From Candidatus Paceibacter sp. (GTDB lineage: Bacteria > Patescibacteria > ABY1 > S139-126): a stretch of DNA of 64,000 nucleotides. Every line of letters begins with the position of its first letter. The stretch's first letter is position 1. Below the pieces are notes generated by a model that searched no databases, was not told where the DNA came from, and saw only the letters and a list, made by a program, of their open reading frames with translations. The stretch is from assembly GCA_020724865.1 (NCBI GenBank), contig DYGA01000005.1, forward strand, positions 6,606 to 70,605, given 5' to 3'. Both the position numbers and the translations under genes were made by a program. Below are positions 57,359 to 64,000 of the stretch, piece after piece.

Positions 57359-58579
57359 ATGAAGGGCGAGGATATTATCATGCACGTTGATATGAATTCG
57401 TACTTTGCCACAGTTGAACAGCAAGCCAATCCATTATTGCGTGGTAAGCCAGTAGGAGTATGCGCCTATTTATCGCCCAAGGGTTGCATTATTGCTGCTT
57501 CTCAGGAAGCCAAAAAATTTGGCGTACGGACGGGTATGCGGGTTAGTGAAGCAAAAAAAATTTGCCCTCAAATTATCTTGTTGGCAAATGATCCTGATAA
57601 ATATAGATTTATTTCCCGGCAGATATTTTCTGTTCTCAAAAAAATATCTGATGATGTAGAAGTTTATTCTATTGACGAGGCATTTATTGATTTGACTGGA
57701 TTAGCAAAAGATTTTAATGTCGCTCAAGCGATTGCTAAAAAAATAAAACAAACAATTAGAGATGAAATTGGTAGTTATCTAACTTGTTCAATAGGAATAT
57801 CCCACACCAGATGGTTGGCAAAATTTGCTTCCGAAGAAAATAAACCAGACGGTTTAACTATTATTACCCAACAAGATTTAGCAAATATATTTAAAGACCG
57901 CCCTTTACAGCATGCTTGGGGCATAGGTCGGGCTTTGGAGTGCCGTTTACAACTTTTAGGTATAGAAAATTTATACCAGTTGCAACATAGTTCACCCAGT
58001 TTTTTGCAAACTAATTTAGGTTGGTATGGGTATTATTTGTGGTGTCATCTCAATGGTATTGAAGTCGAAGGGGTTGATGCTCAACGGAATCAGTTGCCAA
58101 AATCAATTGGACATTCTTATTGTTTGCCTAAGATAACAAATGATAAAGATTATTTAGTGAGAATAATGTCCAAATTAACCTGGCAAGCCGCTAGCCGGAT
58201 GCGTTCATTAAATCTGCAAACTGGTAAAATTAGTTGTGGTTACCATAATGTTGCTGGGCAAACATTGTTTCGTAGCTGGAAATTGCCCCGATATTTATAT
58301 GATTCAGTTGATATTATAAAACAAGCATTACTTTTATTTACTCAACCAATTATCAGTAAAATAAATTTTTTAGCTGTTAGTTTAAATGATTTAGTTTTTA
58401 GATCAGGTCAGCTTTCATTTTTTACAGATGAAATAAAAAAAAGTAATTTAAATAAAGCCATAGATACTGTCAATAATAAATTTGGCAAGTTTACATTATT
58501 GCCAGGTAGTCTAATAAATTTTCGTGAATTTCCACCTGATAGAATAGGGTTTAGAAAAAACATAAGATATGAATCTTGA
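57359..58579 (+). CDS. dinB: DNA polymerase IV (Y family)
   Basis: DinB carries out error-prone translesion synthesis. The 406-residue protein has the palm motif MHVDMNSYFATVE (first metal Asp), SPKGCIIAASQEAKKFGVRTGM, and the second acidic pair in YSIDEAFIDLTG. The thumb has a HhH-type GIGRALECRLQLLGI, and the little-finger domain carries SIGHSYCLP. It is probably an SOS gene, as lexA is 1.2 kb upstream. Confidence 0.93.
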   Translation: MKGEDIIMHVDMNSYFATVEQQANPLLRGKPVGVCAYLSPKGCIIAASQEAKKFGVRTGMRVSEAKKICPQIILLANDPDKYRFISRQIFSVLKKISDDVEVYSIDEAFIDLTGLAKDFNVAQAIAKKIKQTIRDEIGSYLTCSIGISHTRWLAKFASEENKPDGLTIITQQDLANIFKDRPLQHAWGIGRALECRLQLLGIENLYQLQHSSPSFLQTNLGWYGYYLWCHLNGIEVEGVDAQRNQLPKSIGHSYCLPKITNDKDYLVRIMSKLTWQAASRMRSLNLQTGKISCGYHNVAGQTLFRSWKLPRYLYDSVDIIKQALLLFTQPIISKINFLAVSLNDLVFRSGQLSFFTDEIKKSNLNKAIDTVNNKFGKFTLLPGSLINFREFPPDRIGFRKNIRYES

Positions 58580-58676
58580 GTATTAAGTCTAGATCATTTA
58601 ATATGTTAAACAATTTTTGTTAAAGCCTAATTTTAACAGGGTGAATCCAATAAACTCAATTCTCACTATAACCCCA

Positions 58677-58705
58677 TTGATTTTTATTAAAAAGTGTGCT
58701 ATAAT
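58677..58705 (+). promoter_or_regulatory. Strong promoter of the 94-aa secreted protein gene
   Basis: TTGATT (58677-58682), a 17-nt spacer and TATAAT (58700-58705) with upstream TG. The 5' leader of about 50 nt is A-rich. Confidence 0.7.
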
Positions 58706-58761
58706 TAATTTAGTTGATGTTAAAATCAATCAAAAATAAAAATAAAAATTAAAATAAAAAT

Positions 58762-59046
58762 ATGTTTAAAAAAATCAATAATCTTCGGCTTGATAAATAT
58801 GCACACCACTTAGCTGTGACAAGTTTAGTGGTTTTTTTAATGGTTTTTAATTTTGCGATGTTTAATTATGCCTCGGCTGCTAGTGGTAGTAATGTTGATA
58901 CCAAAGTAAACAATGCTTTAAATACGGTTACAGAAATTTATGATCGTAGCGCCAATTATATGTATGAGTATAGTGTTACTTGGGGAGAATTGTTGTTGGG
59001 TTGGAATGATTTTATTATTGACACCTATTATATTTTACAAGATTAA
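58762..59046 (+). CDS. Small secreted or membrane-anchored protein (94 aa)
   Basis: A basic N terminus and hydrophobic stretch (LAVTSLVVFLMVFNFAMFN) end in YASAASG, a good signal peptidase site near residue 41. The mature part of about 53 residues is Asn/Thr/Tyr-rich (VNNALNTVTEIYDRSANYMY). It has a near-consensus promoter and its own terminator, so it may be abundant. Family unknown. Confidence 0.72.
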   Translation: MFKKINNLRLDKYAHHLAVTSLVVFLMVFNFAMFNYASAASGSNVDTKVNNALNTVTEIYDRSANYMYEYSVTWGELLLGWNDFIIDTYYILQD

Positions 59047-59066
59047 TTTTTGTATTTAGTTCCTCA

Positions 59067-59095
59067 ATCCCGCTATTTTCAGCGGGATTTTTTTT
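59067..59095 (+). terminator. Terminator after the 94-aa secreted protein gene
   Basis: ATCCCGCT and AGCGGGAT form an 8-bp stem with a 6-nt loop, followed by TTTTTTT. Confidence 0.9.
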
Positions 59096-59155
59096 AAATA
59101 ATTTGTTATAATTTCAATATAATTTAACCAATAATTTTATAATTCTTTTAATATT

Positions 59156-60040
59156 ATGTGGCTTTGGTTAGTAGTAATTGCATATGTGTTAAATGCGTTA
59201 GCAACTTTGATATCTAAACGTTTATTAATAACATCTATTCCTCATCCTGTAGTATTTGTTTTTTATATTGGTGTATTAAACTTGTTGGCTTTGATACTTA
59301 TTCCTTTTGGTTTTTTTATACCTAGCAATTTACAAATTTTTATAGCTCTGTTGTCGGGAGGTTCCTATGCGGCTGCTATGTATTATTTAGCAAAAGCTTT
59401 GCATATAGATCAAGCTTCACAAGTGGCTCCCATGATAGGAGGGTTGCAACCGATTTTTGTTTTGGCTTTTGCCTGGTGGTTTTTGCCCGAGGAGTTATTA
59501 CTTAAACAGTATTTCGGGATATTTTTTTTGATTTTAGGTTCAATTTTAATGGCTTTAGAAATTGGTAGAAAAAGAATATTTACTGAAAGTTTTAAATTTA
59601 TCATAATTTCCAGCGTTCTTTTTGGGTTTTCTTATGCCACTTTAAAACTGGTCTATCTGCAACAAAATTTTATTTCTGGTTTTATTTGGACTAGATTTGG
59701 CACATTTTTATTTGTTATTTTATTGATACTACTGCCAAATAATTGGGCTAAGGTTAGAGATAATTTCAAAGAATCTGGAGAAAAAGTTAAAGCTATTTTT
59801 GTAGTTGGGCAAATTTTGGGCGCACTTAGTTTTTTATTAATAGCTTTTGCTATATCTTTAGGGCCGGTAACTATTATAAATGCTTTACAGGGTTTACAGT
59901 ACGCTGTGTTGTTTATTATTATTTTGTTGTTGGCCAAAAAATATCCTGAATTGTTGGATGAACCACTTAGACGACCAATAGTAATTCAAAAAACTGTAGC
60001 TATTTTAATACTAATTGTTGGTTTGGCATTAGTTATTTAG
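59156..60040 (+). CDS. EamA/DMT-superfamily transporter
   Basis: The 294-residue protein has ten hydrophobic segments in two five-TM repeats, with EamA features such as SKRLL after TM1, AKALHIDQASQVAPMIGGLQ and ISLGPVTIINALQGLQYAVL near the ends of each repeat. Members move metabolites or amino acids; the substrate is unknown. It precedes the glycosidase gene by 20 nt. Confidence 0.85.
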   Translation: MWLWLVVIAYVLNALATLISKRLLITSIPHPVVFVFYIGVLNLLALILIPFGFFIPSNLQIFIALLSGGSYAAAMYYLAKALHIDQASQVAPMIGGLQPIFVLAFAWWFLPEELLLKQYFGIFFLILGSILMALEIGRKRIFTESFKFIIISSVLFGFSYATLKLVYLQQNFISGFIWTRFGTFLFVILLILLPNNWAKVRDNFKESGEKVKAIFVVGQILGALSFLLIAFAISLGPVTIINALQGLQYAVLFIIILLLAKKYPELLDEPLRRPIVIQKTVAILILIVGLALVI

Positions 60041-60060
60041 TTTTAATTTATATAATTTTT

Positions 60061-61065
60061 GTGTTTAAAATTTTAAAAAGAGCGTTTTATTTTTCTTTTA
60101 TTACACTGTTTATTTTTAGTGTTATTGGTATTTTTATGAAAAATTTTTCTCAAGAAAAAATAAAATGGGGAGTTACATATTCACAAATTTATGCTAGAGA
60201 GTTGGGGCTTGATTGGCAACAAGCCTATTTAGATATATTAGATGATTTGCAAGTCAAAAATTTACGTTTGGTAGTTTATTGGCCGCTAGTTGAACCAAAA
60301 GTAGGTGAATTTGATTTTACTGATGTTGATTGGCAAATTGCCGAAGCACAAAAAAGAGGGGTTGATGTTATTTTAGCTATCGGTGAGAGAGTTCCGCGTT
60401 GGCCTGAATGTCATACTCCAGCTTGGGCAATAAACTTACCAGCTGAAGCAAAAGAAGACAGAGTTGTTATTTTGTACGAAGAAACTGTAAAACATTTTCA
60501 AATATATTCCAATATCACCGCTTGGCAAGTGGCCAATGAACCGTTTTTAAAAAGTTTTGGCAAGTGCAATGAAATAACTTCAGAACAGTTAGCTAATTAT
60601 ATAAAAATAATTAAAACCTATGATCAAAGAAAACGACCTATTATACTGACCGAATCAGGAGAACTTTCAACATGGATAAAAAGTGCAAAATTGGCTGATA
60701 TCATTGGCACTTCACTTTATCGTACAGTTTGGAATCAGTATTTTGGTTATTGGCGTTATCCTTGGCCCCCAGCATATTATCGCTGGCACGCTGATTTGAT
60801 TATGAAATTTTATCCAGTAGAAAAAGTTATCATTTCTGAATTACAAGCTGAACCTTGGCCACCTGGAAAACATATTTTGCAGACAACTTTAGAAGAGCAA
60901 TTTAAGTCTTTTGATTTAAAACGTTTGCAAGACAACATTTCTTATACGAAAAAAACTGGTTTTGATGAAGTTTATTTATGGGGAGTTGAATGGTGGTATT
61001 GGTTAAAAGAAAAACAAAATCATCCTGAATTTTGGCTGGAAGCTAAAAAAAGTTTTCAACAATAA
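60061..61065 (+). CDS. Membrane-anchored clan-A (GH5-like) glycoside hydrolase
   Basis: An N-terminal membrane segment (residues 9-25) precedes a TIM-barrel. WGVTYSQIYARELGLDWQQ opens the barrel, the acid/base Glu160 is in QVANEPFLKSFG, and the nucleophile candidate Glu260 is in IISELQAEPW. These are 100 residues apart at the ends of strands 4 and 7, as in clan GH-A. The start is GTG. Substrate unknown; an envelope or host polysaccharide is possible. Confidence 0.78.
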   Translation: MFKILKRAFYFSFITLFIFSVIGIFMKNFSQEKIKWGVTYSQIYARELGLDWQQAYLDILDDLQVKNLRLVVYWPLVEPKVGEFDFTDVDWQIAEAQKRGVDVILAIGERVPRWPECHTPAWAINLPAEAKEDRVVILYEETVKHFQIYSNITAWQVANEPFLKSFGKCNEITSEQLANYIKIIKTYDQRKRPIILTESGELSTWIKSAKLADIIGTSLYRTVWNQYFGYWRYPWPPAYYRWHADLIMKFYPVEKVIISELQAEPWPPGKHILQTTLEEQFKSFDLKRLQDNISYTKKTGFDEVYLWGVEWWYWLKEKQNHPEFWLEAKKSFQQ

Positions 61066-61154
61066 AATATTTTAAAAAAAATTTAAATTTATTTTTTTAA
61101 ATTTAGCCTAAATTTAAGTTTAAAAGTAAAAATTTAAAAAATTTAATACACAAA

Positions 61155-61180
61155 AATGGCTAATTTTAGCCATTTTTTAT
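61155..61180 (+). terminator. Terminator after the glycosidase gene
   Basis: AAATGGCTAA and TTAGCCATTT pair across a short TT loop, followed by TTTATTG. The core is the same as the hairpin before scpA. Confidence 0.75.
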
Positions 61181-61217
61181 TGAGTTTGAACAATAAATTT
61201 ATCCACACGTCAGTTAT

Positions 61218-61247
61218 TTGGTAAAAATTGGTATTTTATGTTATAAT
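61218..61247 (+). promoter_or_regulatory. Promoter of the HTH membrane protein gene
   Basis: TTGGTA (61218-61223), an 18-nt spacer and TATAAT (61242-61247), leaving a leader of about 150 nt. Confidence 0.55.
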
Positions 61248-61341
61248 TTATCTGAAAAATAGTTTTTAAACATAACCAAAAGGTATTGAAAATTTTTATT
61301 TAAAAAACAATTTTTTAATCAATTATTTTAATTATTTATTA

Positions 61342-61394
61342 CTGCCAATTATTGGCAGAAAAAAAATATAAAAAATCAATCTCGACCCTCGAGA
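61342..61394 (+). promoter_or_regulatory. Two palindromes in the leader of the HTH membrane protein gene
   Basis: CTGCCAAT-T-ATTGGCAG (61342-61358) is a perfect 8-bp inverted repeat followed by an A-run, so not a terminator on this strand. TCTCGA-CCC-TCGAGA (61380-61394) is a perfect 6-bp hairpin ending 10 nt before the ATG. One could be an operator for the DNA-binding protein, the other could affect translation. Confidence 0.45.
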
Positions 61395-61404
61395 TACAAA
61401 GAAA

Positions 61405-61878
61405 ATGAAGACATACTTAAAAAAAATTACTGATAGTAAAAATTACATTACTCTCAAACAAGCAGCGGAAATTTCAGGATATTCTCCTGATTATATCGGG
61501 CAACTTATTAGACAGGGTAAAATAGCCGGCAAACAGGTTTATTGTAATATAGCTTGGTTAACAACTGAAGAGGAGATAAAGAAATATCTAGAGGCTAAAG
61601 CTAAAGGTAAAAATCCCAATGTTTTTCGTGGTCATTATTTGCAAATTAAACACAATCTTTCCGATTGGGTTTTTTCATTTAGCCCTATGTTACTTGTAAA
61701 ATCATTTACATATTCATTTTTGATTTTAATTTTTATTACTTTTGGTATTTTGTTTTTATCTAATCCAGCAAGCAATACCAAGACGCAATTAACAAAACCA
61801 GAAATTAGCAGAGTGGTTGAATATGATAAAGACACCAATAAAGTTATTAAGACAACGGAAATGCCCTATATTCCATAA
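61405..61878 (+). CDS. Membrane-anchored HTH protein
   Basis: Residues 15-65 form a MerR/excisionase-like helix-turn-helix (ITLKQAAEISGYSPDYIGQLIRQGKI, seen here at 16-41) with the following KIAGKQVYCNIAWLTTEEE wing. A membrane segment (YSFLILIFITFGILFLSNPA) lies near residues 108-127, and the last 30 residues would be outside the cell. It is a likely membrane-bound sensor or anchor for DNA. It lies 123 nt upstream of the large surface protein gene and may control it. Confidence 0.75.
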   Translation: MKTYLKKITDSKNYITLKQAAEISGYSPDYIGQLIRQGKIAGKQVYCNIAWLTTEEEIKKYLEAKAKGKNPNVFRGHYLQIKHNLSDWVFSFSPMLLVKSFTYSFLILIFITFGILFLSNPASNTKTQLTKPEISRVVEYDKDTNKVIKTTEMPYIP

Positions 61879-61879
61879 G

Positions 61880-61940
61880 AATTTTAAAAATTAAAAAATT
61901 ATAAAATTAAAAAATTCATTAGTTATTAGTAATTAAAATA
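61880..61940. repeat. AT-rich mixed repeat words before the surface protein gene
   Basis: AAATTATAAAATTAAAAAAT words are followed by TTCATTAGTTATTAGTAATT, joining two of the dispersed intergenic families. Confidence 0.4.
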
Positions 61941-62001
61941 TAGTTATTCAAAAAGATTGTTAATGCTTGATACTTAATACAAAATAAAAATTAAATTCCC
62001 C

Positions 62002-64000
62002 ATGCCTTCCACCATGCCCAGACAATTTCATGCTGATTTAATTGGAAATAAATTTTCTAAAATTTTTGTTGTTGTTTTTAGTATTATTAGTTTACTATTT
62101 AGCAGTTTGCCAGCAGAACTTTTATCATGGGAAAATTTTATTAGCGTGGCTAAAGCCGCTACAGGTGTGCCAGAACTTATTTCTTATCAGGGTAGATTGT
62201 ATGACTCAAATGGTAACTTACTAGGTGGTGCAGGGACAAATTATTATTTCAGATTTTCAATTTATGACTCAGTTAGTGGAGGAACAAAATTGTGGCCAGC
62301 CGGCACTCCTTCGATTATGACTTATCAAGTCAGATATGGTGTGTTTAATGCTCAGATTGGTGATACTGGAGCAGGCGGTGATGCTCTTACTTTGGATTTC
62401 AATACTGATAATTATTATCTTCAAGTAGAGGTTGCTTCGCAAGCAGATTTCTCAGATGGCGAAACCCTTTCTCCCCGGCAAAGAGTAACGAGTGCTGGTT
62501 ATGCTAAAAATGCTGATATGGTTGATGGTTTTCATGCTTCAAGCACTCCCGTAGCCAATCAAGTGGTGGTTTTGGATGCTTCTGGCAATCTCACTTTTGG
62601 TACTAACAATCCTATTATTCAAGCGGCTAGTAGCTTATCTTTACAAACTACAGTAGCTGGGGATATAAATCTTACTCCCACAGGCGGACAGGTTAAAATA
62701 GTTTCTGCTACCAGCACCCAATTGACAGTGGGATATGATGCTAATAATCGACTGGAAGTAAAAGTTTCTGCCACGGGTGCCGTTACTTTTGACGCGGTAG
62801 GAAGTGGTGCAGAGCTTATAGCTTCTGATAATTTTACTGTCCAAGGTCAACTGTTTGTAACCGGAACTGCTACTTCCACTTTTGCCGGTGATGTGAATTT
62901 TGATTCTGGTACTTTGTATGTTGATGCGGTCAATAATCGAGTAGGTATTGGCATGGTTAGTCCGACTCATACTTTGGCAGTAAATGGCACTACCAATATC
63001 ACCGGTGCCGTAACTTTACAAAGTACTTTAAATGTAACTGGTGCGACAACTTTAGCTAATACTTCTTCTACCAATTTAACTGTTTCCAATAATTCGTATT
63101 TCAATACTATCACTGCTACTGGTCAAACTGTATTGGCTAATGTGTCCTCAACCAATCTGACTGTTTCGGGTGATTCGTATTTAGGCACAGTAAGATCAGG
63201 TATATGGAACGGTTCAATAATTTCTCCAAGTTATGGTGGGCTAGGTTTTGATGCGTCCACTGTACAAAAGGGAGGAATTATTACTGGCACAGGTGCAGGA
63301 ACATTTGGCATATTGGCAGTTGGTAACAATGGTTTGTGTTTGGTTGCTTCTTCCACTGCAGTGAGTGGTGTAGCTTGGGCTGATTGTGCCACTGCCTCAG
63401 GTGCCATCACCAATTTAAATGGACTCTCGGCTGGCACGCAATATTTTGCAACTTCCACCAGCGGCGGTCTTGATTTGTATATAACTTCTAGTGGTTCTAC
63501 TCATACTTTTACTTTACAGCCGGCATCCAATTATTCTATACCTCTAACTGCTTCAACTACTGAGTGGGCCGGTTTCTATGCCACGCCATCAACTAGAATC
63601 AGTGCCGGTACAGGCCTGTCTTGGAGTGGAAATACTTTGAATGCCTCTAATGCTTTTACTGGCAGTGGTATAAATGGTTATGTTACTCGTTGGGCATCAT
63701 CAACCGGACTTACTACAGGAGTCTTACTAGACAATGGAACTGTAGCCGGAGTGAATGCAACTTCAACGATTACTACATTTAACATCCAAGGAACTACGGG
63801 TATAAATCCATTCAATATTTCATCATCAACTGGTTCGTCACTACTAACAGTTTTACAAAATGGGAATGTGGGTATTGCTACCACCACTCCAGAACAAAAA
63901 TTAGTAGTAGTGGGTGACGCTAGAGTAACTGGTGCTTTGTATGATAGTTCCAATACGTCAGGAACAGCTGGGATGCTCTTGCAAACCACTGGTACCGGTA
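62002..64000 (+). CDS. Large fibre-like surface protein, 5' part (open at window end)
   Basis: The frame stays open for 666 codons to the window edge. A long signal peptide ends near AKAAT (residue 54). ELISYQGRLYDSNGNLLGG is a phrase typical of tail-fibre-like surface proteins. Then follow Thr/Ser/Asn/Gly-rich beta repeats such as SSTNLTVSNNSYFNTITATG and SSTNLTVSGDSYLGTV, and later VGIATTTPEQKLVVVGDARV. Base composition is clearly richer in GC than its surroundings. It is probably a cell-surface adhesin or stalk. ATG at 62014 is an alternative start. Confidence 0.85.
   Translation, partial: MPSTMPRQFHADLIGNKFSKIFVVVFSIISLLFSSLPAELLSWENFISVAKAATGVPELISYQGRLYDSNGNLLGGAGTNYYFRFSIYDSVSGGTKLWPAGTPSIMTYQVRYGVFNAQIGDTGAGGDALTLDFNTDNYYLQVEVASQADFSDGETLSPRQRVTSAGYAKNADMVDGFHASSTPVANQVVVLDASGNLTFGTNNPIIQAASSLSLQTTVAGDINLTPTGGQVKIVSATSTQLTVGYDANNRLEVKVSATGAVTFDAVGSGAELIASDNFTVQGQLFVTGTATSTFAGDVNFDSGTLYVDAVNNRVGIGMVSPTHTLAVNGTTNITGAVTLQSTLNVTGATTLANTSSTNLTVSNNSYFNTITATGQTVLANVSSTNLTVSGDSYLGTVRSGIWNGSIISPSYGGLGFDASTVQKGGIITGTGAGTFGILAVGNNGLCLVASSTAVSGVAWADCATASGAITNLNGLSAGTQYFATSTSGGLDLYITSSGSTHTFTLQPASNYSIPLTASTTEWAGFYATPSTRISAGTGLSWSGNTLNASNAFTGSGINGYVTRWASSTGLTTGVLLDNGTVAGVNATSTITTFNIQGTTGINPFNISSSTGSSLLTVLQNGNVGIATTTPEQKLVVVGDARVTGALYDSSNTSGTAGMLLQTTGTG

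Larger units (their letters stand above)
61066..61404. other. Gene-free leader region of the HTH membrane protein gene
   Basis: It contains, in order: AT-rich words; a terminator at 61155-61180; a DnaA-box-like sequence at 61199-61207; a promoter at 61218-61247; a 17-bp palindrome at 61342-61358; and a hairpin at 61380-61394 just before the ATG. No gene is seen. Confidence 0.6.

Noticed and set aside
55431..61207. Replication origin
   Set aside because: DnaA-box-like sites are far apart and dnaA, dnaN or gyrB are not present, so an origin cannot be supported.
62641..63989. Several minus-strand ORFs at the right end
   Set aside because: They are antisense to one continuous plus-strand frame with signal peptide and repeats, which is the better explanation.
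1..64000. CRISPR array
   Set aside because: No regularly spaced identical repeats of 24 nt or more with unique spacers were found; the repeat blocks are short words without spacers.

Overview
The window is an AT-rich bacterial chromosome segment, and I infer a member of the Candidate Phyla Radiation (Patescibacteria), most like the Parcubacteria. The reasons are a complete S10/spc ribosomal run without rpmD (L30 is generally missing in this group), many short single-gene units, a lineage-typical membrane-anchored HTH protein next to a giant fibre-like surface protein, and an AspRS without its usual insertion domain. TAA, TAG and TGA all end genes here, so the code is standard and not the UGA=Gly code of Gracilibacteria. 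No rRNA, CRISPR array, transposase or prophage structural gene was seen.

Layout. 1-9.4 kb: ribosomal genes rplD to rplO, then secY and a terminator. 9.5-13.3 kb: adk, map, ruvX, a WecA-type transferase, a DUF192 lipoprotein and rplU. 13.3-16.9 kb: recR, ybaB and dnaB on the minus strand, divergent from a lytic transglycosylase. 17-23 kb: tRNA-Lys, a small zinc-ribbon protein, an NhaD-like antiporter, a P2-type ATPase, a putative Asn-rich leader peptide with attenuator ahead of tRNA-Asn, and a VanZ-like protein. 23-33.7 kb: a ZIP transporter with a Fur-family regulator behind a perfect palindromic operator, YibE/F, a GT-like protein, a metallophosphoesterase, asnS, two CaCA exchangers and aspS. 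33.7-40.2 kb: HIT protein, YbaK, scpA-scpB-dacA, tpiA-fba, TPR protein. 40.2-45.9 kb: a tRNA cluster (Thr, Tyr, Thr, Trp) with rpmG, then many small membrane or unknown genes, an AlkD-like protein, a candidate small RNA and a stand-alone membrane micropeptide. 46-55 kb: murB, a pterin dehydratase, HU, an MFS protein and a full SUF iron-sulfur operon (Rrf2-type regulator, sufC, sufB, sufD, sufS, sufU). 55-58.6 kb: an SOS-like neighbourhood with lexA, a stop-interrupted four-helix-bundle gene, a small DUF6504-like protein and dinB, separated by a short-word repeat family. 58.7-64 kb: a small secreted protein, an EamA transporter, a clan-A glycosidase, the HTH membrane protein and the open 5' part of a large surface protein.

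How the genes fit together. The window is mostly core: translation, secretion, replication and segregation, peptidoglycan synthesis and remodelling (MurB, DacA, lytic transglycosylase), two glycolytic enzymes and Fe-S assembly. Ion handling is unusually rich for a small genome (NhaD, P2-ATPase, ZIP, two CaCA, YibE/F). Most genes have no Shine-Dalgarno sequence and several appear leaderless, whereas a set of small stand-alone genes carry strong promoters, good Shine-Dalgarno sites and their own terminators.

Most interesting for follow-up: the Asn6 leader peptide and attenuator-like fold upstream of tRNA-Asn; the AspRS without a GAD domain; the candidate small RNA with an anti-Shine-Dalgarno-like stretch; the membrane micropeptide cassettes; and the amber-interrupted S23-like gene bracketed by inverted repeats.
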